From Eurosta solidaginis (Eukaryota > Arthropoda > Insecta > Diptera > Tephritidae), in contig NC_090323.1 of NCBI RefSeq assembly GCF_040869045.1, positions 267,348,392-267,412,391 of the forward strand: a stretch of 64,000 nt of DNA, read 5' to 3'. Each line of letters starts with the position of its first letter. The first letter of the stretch is position 1. Of the stretch, positions 12,052 to 21,763 are shown one piece after another. The translations under genes were made by a program, and so were the position numbers. The notes under the pieces were generated by a model. The model was given only the letters and a program-made list of their open reading frames with translations, was not told the DNA's origin and did not search any database.

Positions 12052-12056
12052 GTGAT

Positions 12057-12140
12057 TTTCCCTTATTTTGTCTCCAAAGCTCTCAGCTGAGTATGTAATA
12101 TTCGGTTACACCCGAACTTAGCCTTCCTTACTTGTTTTCA
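12057..12140 (+). repeat. Right end of the dispersed fly repeat
   Basis: Contains CTCAGCTGAGTATGTAAT and ACCCGAACTTAGCC followed by TTACTTGTTTT, the terminal sequence of the repeat that begins at 945. It was separated from the left part by the gypsy insertion. Confidence 0.7.
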
Positions 12141-12365
12141 CCTTAGATATACCATTTCAATTGTTATAAAATTTATTTTTCGAACTAACTTCTTTAGTTA
12201 GACCGAGAACACGATACGGCCCTGAAAATTGTGCAAGTTATAACACATTTTTTTTTTACGACTGAAGACAGCGTTTTCTTTAACTTGCACTCGATGTCTA
12301 CATTATATTTAAAAACAAAAAATTGATCATTGGGTGATTAATCCATTTTATTTGCATTGTTGCAG
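12141..12365 (+). other. Intronic or intergenic DNA before the MOCS1A exon
   Basis: AT-rich with no open frame. It ends in a pyrimidine-containing stretch and the acceptor TTGCAG at 12360-12365. Upstream Mocs1 exons encoding the MoaA radical-SAM domain are not present in the window, so they would lie left of position 1 with the nested elements in an intron. Confidence 0.5.
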
Positions 12366-12421
12366 GCATGTTCAATTTGTCACAAATGGAAAATCGTCCA
12401 ATGATATTGATCGGTGGATAG
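12366..12421 (+). CDS. Mocs1: Mocs1, last MOCS1A exon (C-terminal tail ending Gly-Gly)
   Basis: After the acceptor at 12364-12365 the frame reads GMFNLSQMENRPMILIGG and stops at TAG (12419-12421). This is the conserved C-terminus of MOCS1A, the radical-SAM GTP 3',8-cyclase of molybdenum cofactor synthesis, whose terminal double glycine is essential in the human enzyme (family knowledge). The exon phase needs one base from upstream. A GT at 12414-12415, inside the first Gly codon, could act as a donor: joining base 12413 to the acceptor at 12638 keeps the frame into the MoaC exon and removes Gly-Gly-stop. The rest of MOCS1A is outside the window. Confidence 0.85.
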
Positions 12422-12638
12422 TTTTATGTTATATTGTTCTTTCAATATTCTACATTCAAACATATTTACTTGGAAACATAAAAATTTACCTATGACAAAA
12501 GCTAAAGTTTATACAAATAAAGGTTGGTTCTTTATAAAATTAGCCACCGTTATAATAATCGCATACAAATATACACTTAGATAACTATCACGGCAAGCAA
12601 GATTTTGAATAATATCCCTTTTCTTTCATAAATTTCAG

Positions 12639-13369
12639 ATTATTTTATACATAACCGCAATGCGGTTCACAAATGTATTTTTCCAAAGCAACAACAAAAC
12701 TGCAACCTCATTTCGTCCAAAGCCGCCATAACACATATTTCACCATTGGGAAATAAATTAATTTTTTTAAATAATCCAATAAGCGCACCCTCAAAAGCCG
12801 AATTCCAAAAACAAAAACGTAGATTTGTTACAACCTCAAATTGCCAAAGGCCGAATACTACGAATAACGATGATGCTTCACAATTAACGCATGTGGACCA
12901 AGCGGGCAAAACTCAAATGGTTGATGTGACCGAAAAGTTAATAAGCGAACGCGTAGCCATTGCACATGCCACTGTAGTAGTGGGTGCGACTGTTGCTGCA
13001 CACATACACAAAAATAATTTGGTGAAAGGCGATGTACTTAGTGTAGCTCAATTGGCAGGTATAATGGGTGCAAAACGTACATCGGAACTAATACCGCTTT
13101 GTCATAATATCACTTTAAGTTCAGTCAAAGTGGATGTCAAGTTAAATTTGGAAACGAATTGCGTGGAAATATATGGCCGGGTGAAGTGTACTGGACAAAC
13201 GGGTGTTGAAATGGAGGCGCTTACGGCTGTCAGTTTGGCGGCATTAACGGTCTATGATATGTGCAAGGCCATTTCGCATGATATTACAATAACCGACATA
13301 AAACTTTGGGCTAAAAAAGGTGGTAAAAGGAATTTTGAACGCATTAAAAATAAGGATAACAAGGTTTAG
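12639..13369 (+). CDS. Mocs1: Mocs1, MOCS1B exon: MoaC-type cyclic pyranopterin monophosphate synthase
   Basis: Open from the acceptor at 12638 to TAG at 13367-13369, about 243 codons. The MoaC domain covers roughly the last 155 residues. It carries KGDVLSVAQLAGIMGAKRT with the catalytic lysine, the LCHNI histidine motif and VYDMCKAI with the Asp/Lys pair used for catalysis in bacterial MoaC. The preceding 85 or so residues are a low-conservation linker. MoaC converts 3',8-cyclo-7,8-dihydro-GTP to cPMP in mitochondria. There is no convincing ATG at the domain start, so translation either comes from the fused MOCS1A-MOCS1B splice form or from an unseen upstream start. All key residues are intact. 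Confidence 0.93.
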
Positions 13370-13899
13370 GAATTATATTGTATACATATATCATTGTAGA
13401 CAAATATATTTACATAATAAGTCTGGAGATGTATAGAGTAAAAATAATGTTTAAAATTTCAGTAATCTTGTAACATGACTTATTTACTCCATATGACCTT
13501 GTTCCTGATGCATTGCCTTATTCTATTGGGTATTTTGTTGTCGCAAGTAGATGACAATAGAGTGCGGTTCATAAAGGTCCGTACTTATATTTGCTGAACT
13601 CTTTCATGATGAATTTCATATCAAAACCGATATGCATTGAACCCGACCCCCTCAGATTTTGATGAAATTTTGCATACAGGTACACTTTACCTATACAAAC
13701 ACAACCTTATTTATATTAGAAATTGCATTTTTGAAAAATTGTGGGAGTGGCAAGGTGTCAAAGTTGTGAAAAATCCTTGAAAAATTACGGTAATAGGTAC
13801 TTTTGAGCTGTGATAACTACGGAATGGCTCAACCGATTTCAAAGACCATTGGAAAGGTACTCAGATCGGCTTTCGAAAACATACACTGTCAGAAATTTT
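13370..13899. other. Mocs1 3' flank grading into repeat DNA
   Basis: Holds the likely Mocs1 3' UTR (AT-rich, with an AATAAG-type signal near 13418) and then, from about 13800, a diverged copy of the phrase GAGCTGTGATAACTACGGAA that recurs in the adjacent foldback. No gene seen. Confidence 0.5.
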
Positions 13900-13904
13900 G
13901 AATA

Positions 13905-14480
13905 CATTGGAAAAATCCTTTTTTCTAAAATAAAATTTTAAACTTGAAAAATAACTTCAAAGACCAAGCGTTTTAAAATAAAATAAATTTTTTTAGAAAG
14001 GTCTATTTAATATGTATAACATATCTAAAAACTAAAATAGCGTTTTTTTTTCTTTTTTTTTTATAAAAATTTTTAAGTAAATTCATCTCTATATTTTGAT
14101 ATCATAGTACTTTTGAGCTGTGATAACTACAGAATGGCTGAACCGATTTTAAATATCTTGGCACCATTAGAGAAGTATTCAAACAGGCTTATTTCGCGGA
14201 AAACCCATTTTTGGTTGGTACCAAGATCTTGGAAATCGGTTGAGCCATTCTGTAGTTATCACAGCTCAAAAGTACTATGATATCAAAATATAGAGAGATG
14301 AATTTACTTAAAAATTTTTATAAAAAAAGAAAAAAACGCCATTTTAGTTTTTGGATATGTTATACATATTAAATAGACCTTTCTAAAAAAAATATATTTT
14401 ATTTTAAAAACTTGGCCATTGAAGTTTTTTTTTTCAAGTTTAAAATTTTATTTTAGAAAAAAAATTTTTGCGGTGTATTT
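13905..14480. repeat. Foldback element with ~250-bp arms
   Basis: Left arm about 13905-14165 and right arm about 14215-14480 are near-perfect inverted copies; for example GCTGTGATAACTACAGAATG on the left pairs with CATTCTGTAGTTATCACAGC on the right. The spacer is about 50 bp. No coding potential and no clear flanking duplication. Confidence 0.8.
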
Positions 14481-14519
14481 AGGATGAACAATGTTCAGTC
14501 CATTACCACCATAACTTGA

Positions 14520-14660
14520 GCATAAATTGATATCGTCAACGATGCGGTAAAAGCTCCGCGTTCAACTGAAGCATTTTAACTTGGAGCTTTTTCGTTCTAC
14601 TGTGAAATCTTGGTGGATAGATTAAGCAGCTTTTACAGCATCGTCGACGATATATTCGTA
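14520..14660. repeat. Short inverted repeat
   Basis: ATATCGTCAACGATGCGGTAA at 14530 (degenerate) pairs with the CATCGTCGACGATAT segment at 14639-14653. The arms are about 25 bp and the spacer about 90 bp, so this may be a tiny MITE remnant. Confidence 0.45.
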
Positions 14661-15320
14661 TTGGTAAATGGACGACATCAGATTATATCCACGTCTACTT
14701 TCAAAAATGGATGAAAGGAACAATATTTTAATAAATACTGATGAAGTGGTGAAACTTGACGAGTGGATAAAAAAAATTGCGATGTACAATATGAATTTAT
14801 TACAATTTTGTAAAATTGGCTTTGCGCCGCCCAGATTAACAAGCCATCCTAACATAAACGCACGCAAGTCAATTTCTGTCAAAAATGTCTCATGCACATA
14901 CAACTTGTATGAGAGCAACCGAAATTGAATTTGCTGCGTGAAAACCTAACTCGATTTCCAATTTTTGTCCTGCGTGACATTTAGATTTGACGTTTGCACA
15001 CATGCTTTATATTGTCGCAACGCATGCTTATTTCGGTTAGGGCAAAAAACGCCTCTTGTTTTCGTGCGCTAAAAAAAGCGCAGTGCGGTTTTATTAGGTT
15101 GGCTTGTAAGCAGAAGAAAACTTAAGTTTTGCAAACCGTTAATCAAAGTCCGTTGATATCACTTTGCAAAATGGCGGAAATATGGTCTTTGGTATTATAT
15201 ATAGATCCTATCAAAAGCGGATAAGGACCACACCTACTTTAAAGAAAAGGAGCTTACAATTTTAATCTTAACAAAATTTCCAATATATGTATATATGGTA
15301 CGTGGCAATACTACCGGAAG
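14661..15320. other. Unassigned DNA
   Basis: No gene recognised. The opposed open frames at 14622-14928 are mutual shadows with no protein similarity that I can name. Confidence 0.45.
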
Positions 15321-15322
15321 AG

Positions 15323-16213
15323 ATAGACTTATCAAACGCTTTTGATACAGTCAACCACGGCACGTTAGAGCAAAACTTGGAAGAGTTCTCCATTCCTCCT
15401 AGTCTCAAAACGTAGTCCGCAAATTACACAGGCCGACAGCATCTCAGACCCAGAAACCGGACTATATATTTTCGAAGTATGCGATGAATCGAAATCTGAC
15501 CTCAAAATTGCTCTATCAGCTGTGGTTTTCGAGATAGCCTAATCTAAAAGTGCAAAAGCACCGTTTTTGCCCATATTTGAGGTTATGTAGCCTTGCAGAT
15601 GTTTTCTTTCACCTAAATTAAAGGATGGCATCTTTAAATGCAAGTCTTCTTCTTTCAAATGGCGTTGAGTTTGCTCAAATATAATTTTTTTTCGCTGAGA
15701 TATATAATTTTGAAATTTTCACGTTCCTAAATTTTCCTACACCTGAAACTCGATTGAGATAACATAGACACGATATAGTCGATTACTAATTTTCTTAAAT
15801 TGAGTCTTGAGTTTTCTCAAAATGAACCAACCCCCACGTATCTCCTAAAGAAACATGAAAATTTCAAAATGCGATATCTCAGCGAAAAAAATTATATTTG
15901 AGCAAACTCAACGCCATTATATAGAAGAAGACTTGTGTTTAAAGATTCCATCCTTTAATTTTGGTGAAAGAAAACATCTGCAAGGCTACTTAACCTCAAA
16001 TATGGGCAAAAACAGCATTTTTGCACTTTTAGATTAAGATCTCGAAAACCAGAGCTGATAGAGCAATTTCGAGGCCGGATTTCGATTCATCGCATCAAAA
16101 TACTTCTAAAATATATAGACCGGTTTCTGGGTCTGAGATGCTGTCGGCCTGTGTAATTTGCGGACTACGTTTTGAGACTAGGAGGAAGGGAGAACTCTTC
16201 CAAGTCTTGCACT
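15323..16213. repeat. Foldback whose outer arms are LINE RT fragments
   Basis: Left arm about 15323-15735 and right arm about 15850-16213 are inverted copies. The right arm continues at 29033-29065 on the far side of LINE X1. The outermost part of each arm encodes a degenerate piece of the LINE X reverse transcriptase (AFDTVNHGTL-like, then GRQHLRPRNR). The inner part is non-coding (GCGATATCTCAGCGAAAAAA). The arms are similar but not identical, so the structure is old. It is the host into which LINE X1 inserted. Confidence 0.75.
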
Positions 16214-16261
16214 GTTGTTGTTGTTGTAGCAATGCTCGCCCCACCTAATAGCCGCGACCGA

Positions 16262-17640
16262 TCACAAATTGTCATCAATATCCTCTAACGGGAGTCCAAG
16301 GAAACTTGCCGTTTCAACAGGGGTGGACCATAAGGAAAGGGGTGTTAGAGGCGCTGGTTCAACATTACAATTGAAGAGATGGTTGGGGTCATGTGGGGAC
16401 ACGTTGCAAGCGGGGCATACATTTTGTATGTCGGGGTTGATTCTGGATAGGTAAGAGTTTAACCTGTTACAGTATCCAGAACGAAGTTGAGCAAGAGTGA
16501 CACGCGTTTCCCTGGGGAGTATGCGTTCCTCTTCCGCAAGTTTTGGATAATTTTCGTTAAGCACTGGATTCACCGGGCAATTCCCGGCATAAAGGTCCGA
16601 CGCCTGTTTATGGAGTTCACCAAGGACCTGCTTGCGTTTTTTCACTTCATACGGCTGGGTTCTCAGGTGCCGTATTTCCTCAAAATGCTTACGGAGATGA
16701 CTCCTTAAGCCCCTAGGCGGTGCTGGTTCATCAATCAGATGCCTGTTGGGATGCCCAGGTTTCTGGGTATTCAACAGGAACTGTTTGGTCAGCATCTCAT
16801 TTCTCTCCCTGATGGGGAGTATTCTCGCCTCATTATGCAGATGGTGTTCTGGGGACATAAGAAGACAGCCCGTGGCGATTCTGAGAGTAGTATTTTGGCA
16901 GGCCTGTAGTTTCTTCCAGTGGGTGATTTTTAGGCTTGGCGACCATATGGGTAACGCGTAGCACGTAATCGGCTGGCTAATTGCTTTGTATGTAGTCATG
17001 AGCGTTTCTTTATCTTTTCCCCAAGTACTGCCATCGAGGGATTTGAGGATTTTGTTACGGCTCTGAATTCTCGGAACAATTGCGACTGCGTGCTCACCAA
17101 AATGTAGATCCTGATCCTACGTCACACCCAAGATTTTGGGGTGTAGGACAGTCGGTAGCGTAGTGCCATCGACGTGGATGTTCAAAATGGTCGACATTTG
17201 GGGCGTCTATGTTGTAAATAAGGTCGCGGAACATTTAGTCGGTGATAATGCCAGGTTTCGCGAGGCGAAAAAACTGGAGAGATCAGGGAGGTAGCCGTTT
17301 ATTTTATTGCATAGCGCATCGATCTTTGGGCCTGGCCCTGTGGCCATTATTGTGCAGTCATCGGCGTAGGAAACGATTGTGACTCCTTCCGGTGGTGAAG
17401 GTAGCTTAGATATGTAGAAATTAAACAAAAGTGGGTATAGGACACCACCCTGTAGCACCCCTTGTTTAATTCTCCTTGGTTTTGATGTTTCGTTTCTAAA
17501 TTGCACCGATGCCTGCCGACCACCCATATAATTTGCGGTCCACCTTTTAAGACATGGGGGAAGGGTAGACCCTTCCAGGTCCTGCAGTAACGAGCCATGG
17601 TTGACCGTATCGAAAGCTTTTGATAGGTCTAGCGCTACGA
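16262..17640 (-). pseudogene. LINE X1 RT C-terminal half (broken)
   Basis: Two open pieces in different frames (17207-17527 and 16262-16999) encode the RT from the polymerase core (GVLYPLLFNF, SYADDCTIMATG) to the C-terminal zinc knuckle (CPACNVSPHDPNHLFNC). Compared with copy C, the TAC in GVLYPLL replaces the conserved Ser codon, and frameshifts near 17117 and 17205 separate the pieces. It represents the 3' half of the X1 polyprotein and cannot be functional. Confidence 0.9.
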
Positions 17641-17739
17641 GTACTGTTCTATGGTGGGGGTATTAGATAAATAGATAGATGTTGTGAGGTTAAGCACTGC
17701 GACCTATTGGTCTATTGTGCCCTCAATTCTCTTTACAAC

Positions 17740-20700
17740 ACTTCATCCAAGCCGAGTTCTCTGAGAAAATCCAGAATGGTTCCCGGCTTCAGAGAGTGTA
17801 TGTGACTATTTTCTAGTTTGGATGATCCTAGGACTCTAAGTCTTCGTCTCGCGACTGCCTCACATTCCTTCAGGATGTGTTCTGCAGACTCATCTTCGAC
17901 ATCACAGAAGCGACAGAGGCTACTAGCTGATATGCCCTATTTATGCATGTGGCTCTTTAGCCTACAGTGACCTGTGAGTATACCTGTTACAATCCTAAGG
18001 CTACTTTTTGGGAGGTTAATCATAGCCTTATATCGCTTCGAGTTGTACCCTCCTATTAGTGCCTTTGCCTGCCGCAGTCCTGGACTTTCGCGCCAGTGTT
18101 GTTCTCTGAGGCACGCCTCCTTTTGTATAAAGTCCTCCCTTATTGTATGTGACCCTATTGGCACCATAGGCTCGGATCCTATTGGCTTTCCGGCCGCTGC
18201 CAACTTGGCAAGCTCGTCTGCTCGCTCGTTACCATCCACTCCCCTGTGTCCAGGTACCCATGCCAGACGGATGGTGTTGTTGACTCCTAGATTGTTTAAC
18301 CTCTCCACGCGTTCAAAGACTGCTGATGATTTAATCTCAACCGAAGCTAATGCCTTGAGTGCAGCCTGACTGTCGCTGAGTATAACGATTTTCTCGTTGG
18401 TATATCCCCGCTGTAAATTTATCTCCGCACACCGGCTTATGGCAACAACTTCGGCCTGGAAGATACTCGGATATTTTCCGAGTGGTAGGGATATTTTGGT
18501 TCGGGGCCCGAAGATTCCCGCTCCTATGCCCTCTGGTGTCTTCGAGCCATCGGTGTACCATATTATAGTGTGTTCCTGGTGAAGCGCTTCAATCCTGGAG
18601 GTGTCCCACGTACATTTGTTCCCCAGCTCTATTTTGAACCGCTTCTCAAACTTAATTATCTTCGTATGATTTTAATCGGGGATTGCCCGTATTGCTTTTT
18701 TTTTTTTTTTTAAATGTATGAAAACATTTATTTGAAGCAATTTTTTAATTTTATAATTTATTTAATAATTTGGGAAAAATTTAAACAACGTGACATCAGG
18801 ACGGACAAGGCGACAGCTGTTTCGATTATACCTTGTAAATCTCTTCAAAGCCTTTTCTCCCGGGAGTGGGAGTCGAACCCGCACTCCTACGATAGTTGAA
18901 ATGGTTACAAACACATTCAGCTACGTCATGCCTTAGTTGTTGTAAAGTTTTTCCCAATTGCCTTCTTTTTGCATATTTTTTAATCGTTTACACACTGCAT
19001 ACTTCGTATGCAATTATGTGTTAAAGTTATGCTTGGTACGGCGGTTTTCAAAGAAACTTTGGTTTTGTTGCTATTTTTGTTCTATTTATAGAACTACAAC
19101 GAATTAACCAATTTTGTCTGTTTGTATGATTTTAATCGGGGATTGCCCGTATTGCTTTTTTTTTTTAATGTATGAAAACATTTATTTGAAGCAATTTTCT
19201 CAAATTATTAAATAATTATCTTCCTCGTATCATCTCTGGGAAGTTGGATAAGTGGAATCTGCTCCTGCAGCTTCGCCATGCTCCGTGACTGTATCACTTT
19301 GCCTCTTCCACATCCCTCTTTAGCTATGTTTACTAAAGTACTCCTGGCTGCCTGCTCAATTATTATATGTAGAGGCGTTAACTCAAGCAGCACTTCTATT
19401 GCTGCCGTCGGGCATGTTCGCATGGCTCCCGTAATGCAGACACACGCTAAGCGTTGAAGCTTCGTGAGCGATTTTTGTACGGTCACCATGGTTGTTCTTG
19501 ATGCCCACGCAACTGCTCCGTACACTATGATAGGTCTCACTATCATAGTGTACATCCATCTTAGGATCTCTGGGCTGCATCCCCAGGATCTTCCTGCAAT
19601 ACGTCTGCACACCATTATTGCTCTTGTGGCCTTTGATATGGTGTTGTCGACGTGTTTCTTCCATAAGAGCTTAGAGTCAAACGTGACTCCCAAGTAGTTC
19701 ACCTCAGACGTGTACTCCATCTGTACTCCATCCATTGTGATTTGCCTAATCCCTTCCAGTTTCCTTTTCCTGGTGAAGGGCACAATGGATGTCTTGTTAG
19801 GGTTGATGCTTTGCCCTACCTCAGTACACCATTCTTTCGTTAACCTCAATGCCCTTTGCATTATGTCGCAAAGGGTGCTCAAATTTGCCCCTTACAATGA
19901 TAACAATATCATCCGCGTACCCCTGACATCGGATTCCGTTGTCTGAGAGCCTCTGTAGAAGTTCATCTACTACCAGGCTCCACAGCAGGGGTGACAGGAC
20001 GCCCCCTTGTGGACATCCTTTCATTGTTTTAATCTCTACTGTACCGTCCCCACTTGAGGTTTTGGCAATCCTCGTGTGCAATAAGGCGTTTATCCACATA
20101 CGGATTGGACGCTGTATCTCTCTTCTCTCGAGTACCCGATTCACACTTTCGTGTGTCGTGTTGTCGAAAGCCCCCTCTATGTCCAAAAATGCGCATAGAG
20201 TTATCTCCCCGCACTCGAGCGCACTTTGGATTTCTGTGGACAGCTGATACAGTGCAGTTTCTGTCGACCTGCCTGTTCTGTATGCATGCTGATCTTTATG
20301 TAGTGGCACTCTAACGAGAGCCTTTGATCTAATCTCATGGTCTACAATCTTCTCCATTGCTTTGAGAGCAAAGGATGTCAGGCTTATAGGCCCAAAGGAC
20401 TTAGGACTGGAGCAGTCCTTTTTAGCCACCTTAGGTATAAAGACCACTTTTGCTCTTCTCCACACCGTCGGGATGTATGCCAGTGCGAGGCTATCCCTCA
20501 TAATCCTGAACAGGTGTGGGATCAATTCCTCGCCCTGCTGCAGAAAGGCTGGATATATACCATCCACTCCCGGAGATTTGTAGCTCTGGAAAGACTTTAC
20601 TGCCCACTTAACTGTGCCATCGTTGAAGAGTTCTTTAGCGAGGTTCCAATCTGTGGGTGTTGGTTCTCGAGCCTCCTCCGTTGAGGTATCCGAGAATGCG

Positions 20701-21700
20701 TCCGGGAAATGTGCTGCAAGCAGGGCACGTGCTCTTTCTTCCTCAGTCTTTGAGTAGGTTCCATCAGGGAGCTTAATTGATAGCCGTGTCTCCCTTTGGT
20801 CCTTGGCTAGGGCTTTGTGGAGCCTTGCCGCCTCTGGAACCTCCGAAATACCCTCGCAAAATTTCCTGAAGCTCTTTCTTTTAGCTTTTCTAATCTCTTT
20901 GTTATATGCTGTTAGATTCGCTGTGTATTGCTCCCAGTTTCCCGTGCGCATCGCTTGGTTAAAGAGTTTGCGCACGGTTTTCCTCATTTCCGAGAGTTTC
21001 CTCGACCACCAGGGGGTTTTATTTCCTGGGCCTTTGGATTCTCGACAGCTAGAGTTAAACGCTTCAATAATGACACGGTTGAAGTTATTAACTCTTGTCT
21101 CTAATTCCATATAACTTGTTCCTCTGTTCCTACTATCTATGATAGGAAGATTTCCCTGTATTATGTTCCTGAACATGTCCCAGTTTGTGTTCCTGGGGTT
21201 TCGCCTTGGTGGTCCTTCTATGGGCATAGCCCCGATGACGAACTGGATAATAACATGGTCCGACATTGAGGGTTCAGAGGAAACCCGCCATCCAGAGACC
21301 AGCTCATCAGTCAGATCGTTACCCAGGGTTATGTCCAGGACTTCTTCTCTAGACCTAGTGCTGAAGGTTGGTGAATTCCCAATGTTGTATATGCTTAGGT
21401 CATTACTAATAATAAATTCAAGAACGGACTCACCCCTCGAATTGGTGTCTGTACTGTTCCATACCTCGTGGTGCGCATTCGCGTCGCATCACATGATCAA
21501 CGGTATTTTTGCCCATCTGCAGTATTCCCTCAGTTTCTTCACACCCTCTGGAGGGACCTCGTAGTTGTCTCCCGCAAAGTAGGCCGCTGCGAAGACGATG
21601 TCTTTTGACTCTCCTTGTATTACCATCGTCGCCTGAACTGCTACGAGGTCTTGACTCATAAACTCTGTAATGCAAAAATAGTTAATGGAGTTGTTAAGCA
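17740..21700 (-). pseudogene. LINE B ORF2 relic: endonuclease, RT, RNase H, zinc knuckle
   Basis: Reading from 21700: endonuclease (AAAYFAGDNYEVPP; DANAHHEVW in the sister element), then RT in an open piece 19821-21266 (KSPGVDGIYPAFLQ, PQGGVLSPLLW, GYADDIVI). After a one-base frameshift near 19870 the thumb follows (19208-19882, YLGVTFDSKLLWKKH). Next come the SINE, RNase H (WYTDGSK near 18580, LSDSQAALKA, then WVPGHRGVDGNERADELAK at 17937-18308) and the C-terminal tail (LTGHCRLKSHMHK) running to about 17740. The architecture is that of LOA-type LINEs. It is interrupted, frameshifted and truncated by copy C. Confidence 0.88.
18663..19212 (-). mobile_element. tRNA-derived SINE with duplicated tail
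   Basis: A 550-bp insert in LINE B flanked by the 10-bp duplication TAATTATCTT (18653-18662 and 19213-19222). On the minus strand it has an A-box-like TAGCTGAATGTG (18912-18923) and a perfect B box GGTTCGACTCC (18869-18879), typical of a tRNA-derived pol III promoter. A roughly 80-bp tail segment containing an A-run and GCAATACGGGCAATCCCC occurs twice as direct copies (18664-18747 and 19124-19200), one at each end. The insert therefore looks like one complete SINE preceded by a second tail-only copy. Confidence 0.78.
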
Positions 21701-21763
21701 CTACACACGCTGTTGTTGTTGTTGTTGTAGCAGTGCTTCGCCCCACCTAACAGACGCGACCGA

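Noticed and set aside
18397..18582. Plus-strand frame opposite the LINE B RNase H
   Set aside because: Antisense shadow; the RNase H motifs (DSQAALKA, PGHRGVDG) are on the minus strand.
18860..18940. A genuine tRNA gene
   Set aside because: It has A and B boxes but the cloverleaf arms do not pair well, and it sits within a retroposed SINE with a target duplication.
20337..20684. Several plus-strand frames across 19400-21600
   Set aside because: Antisense to LINE B ORF2. No independent motif, and the minus-strand translation has clear RT motifs.
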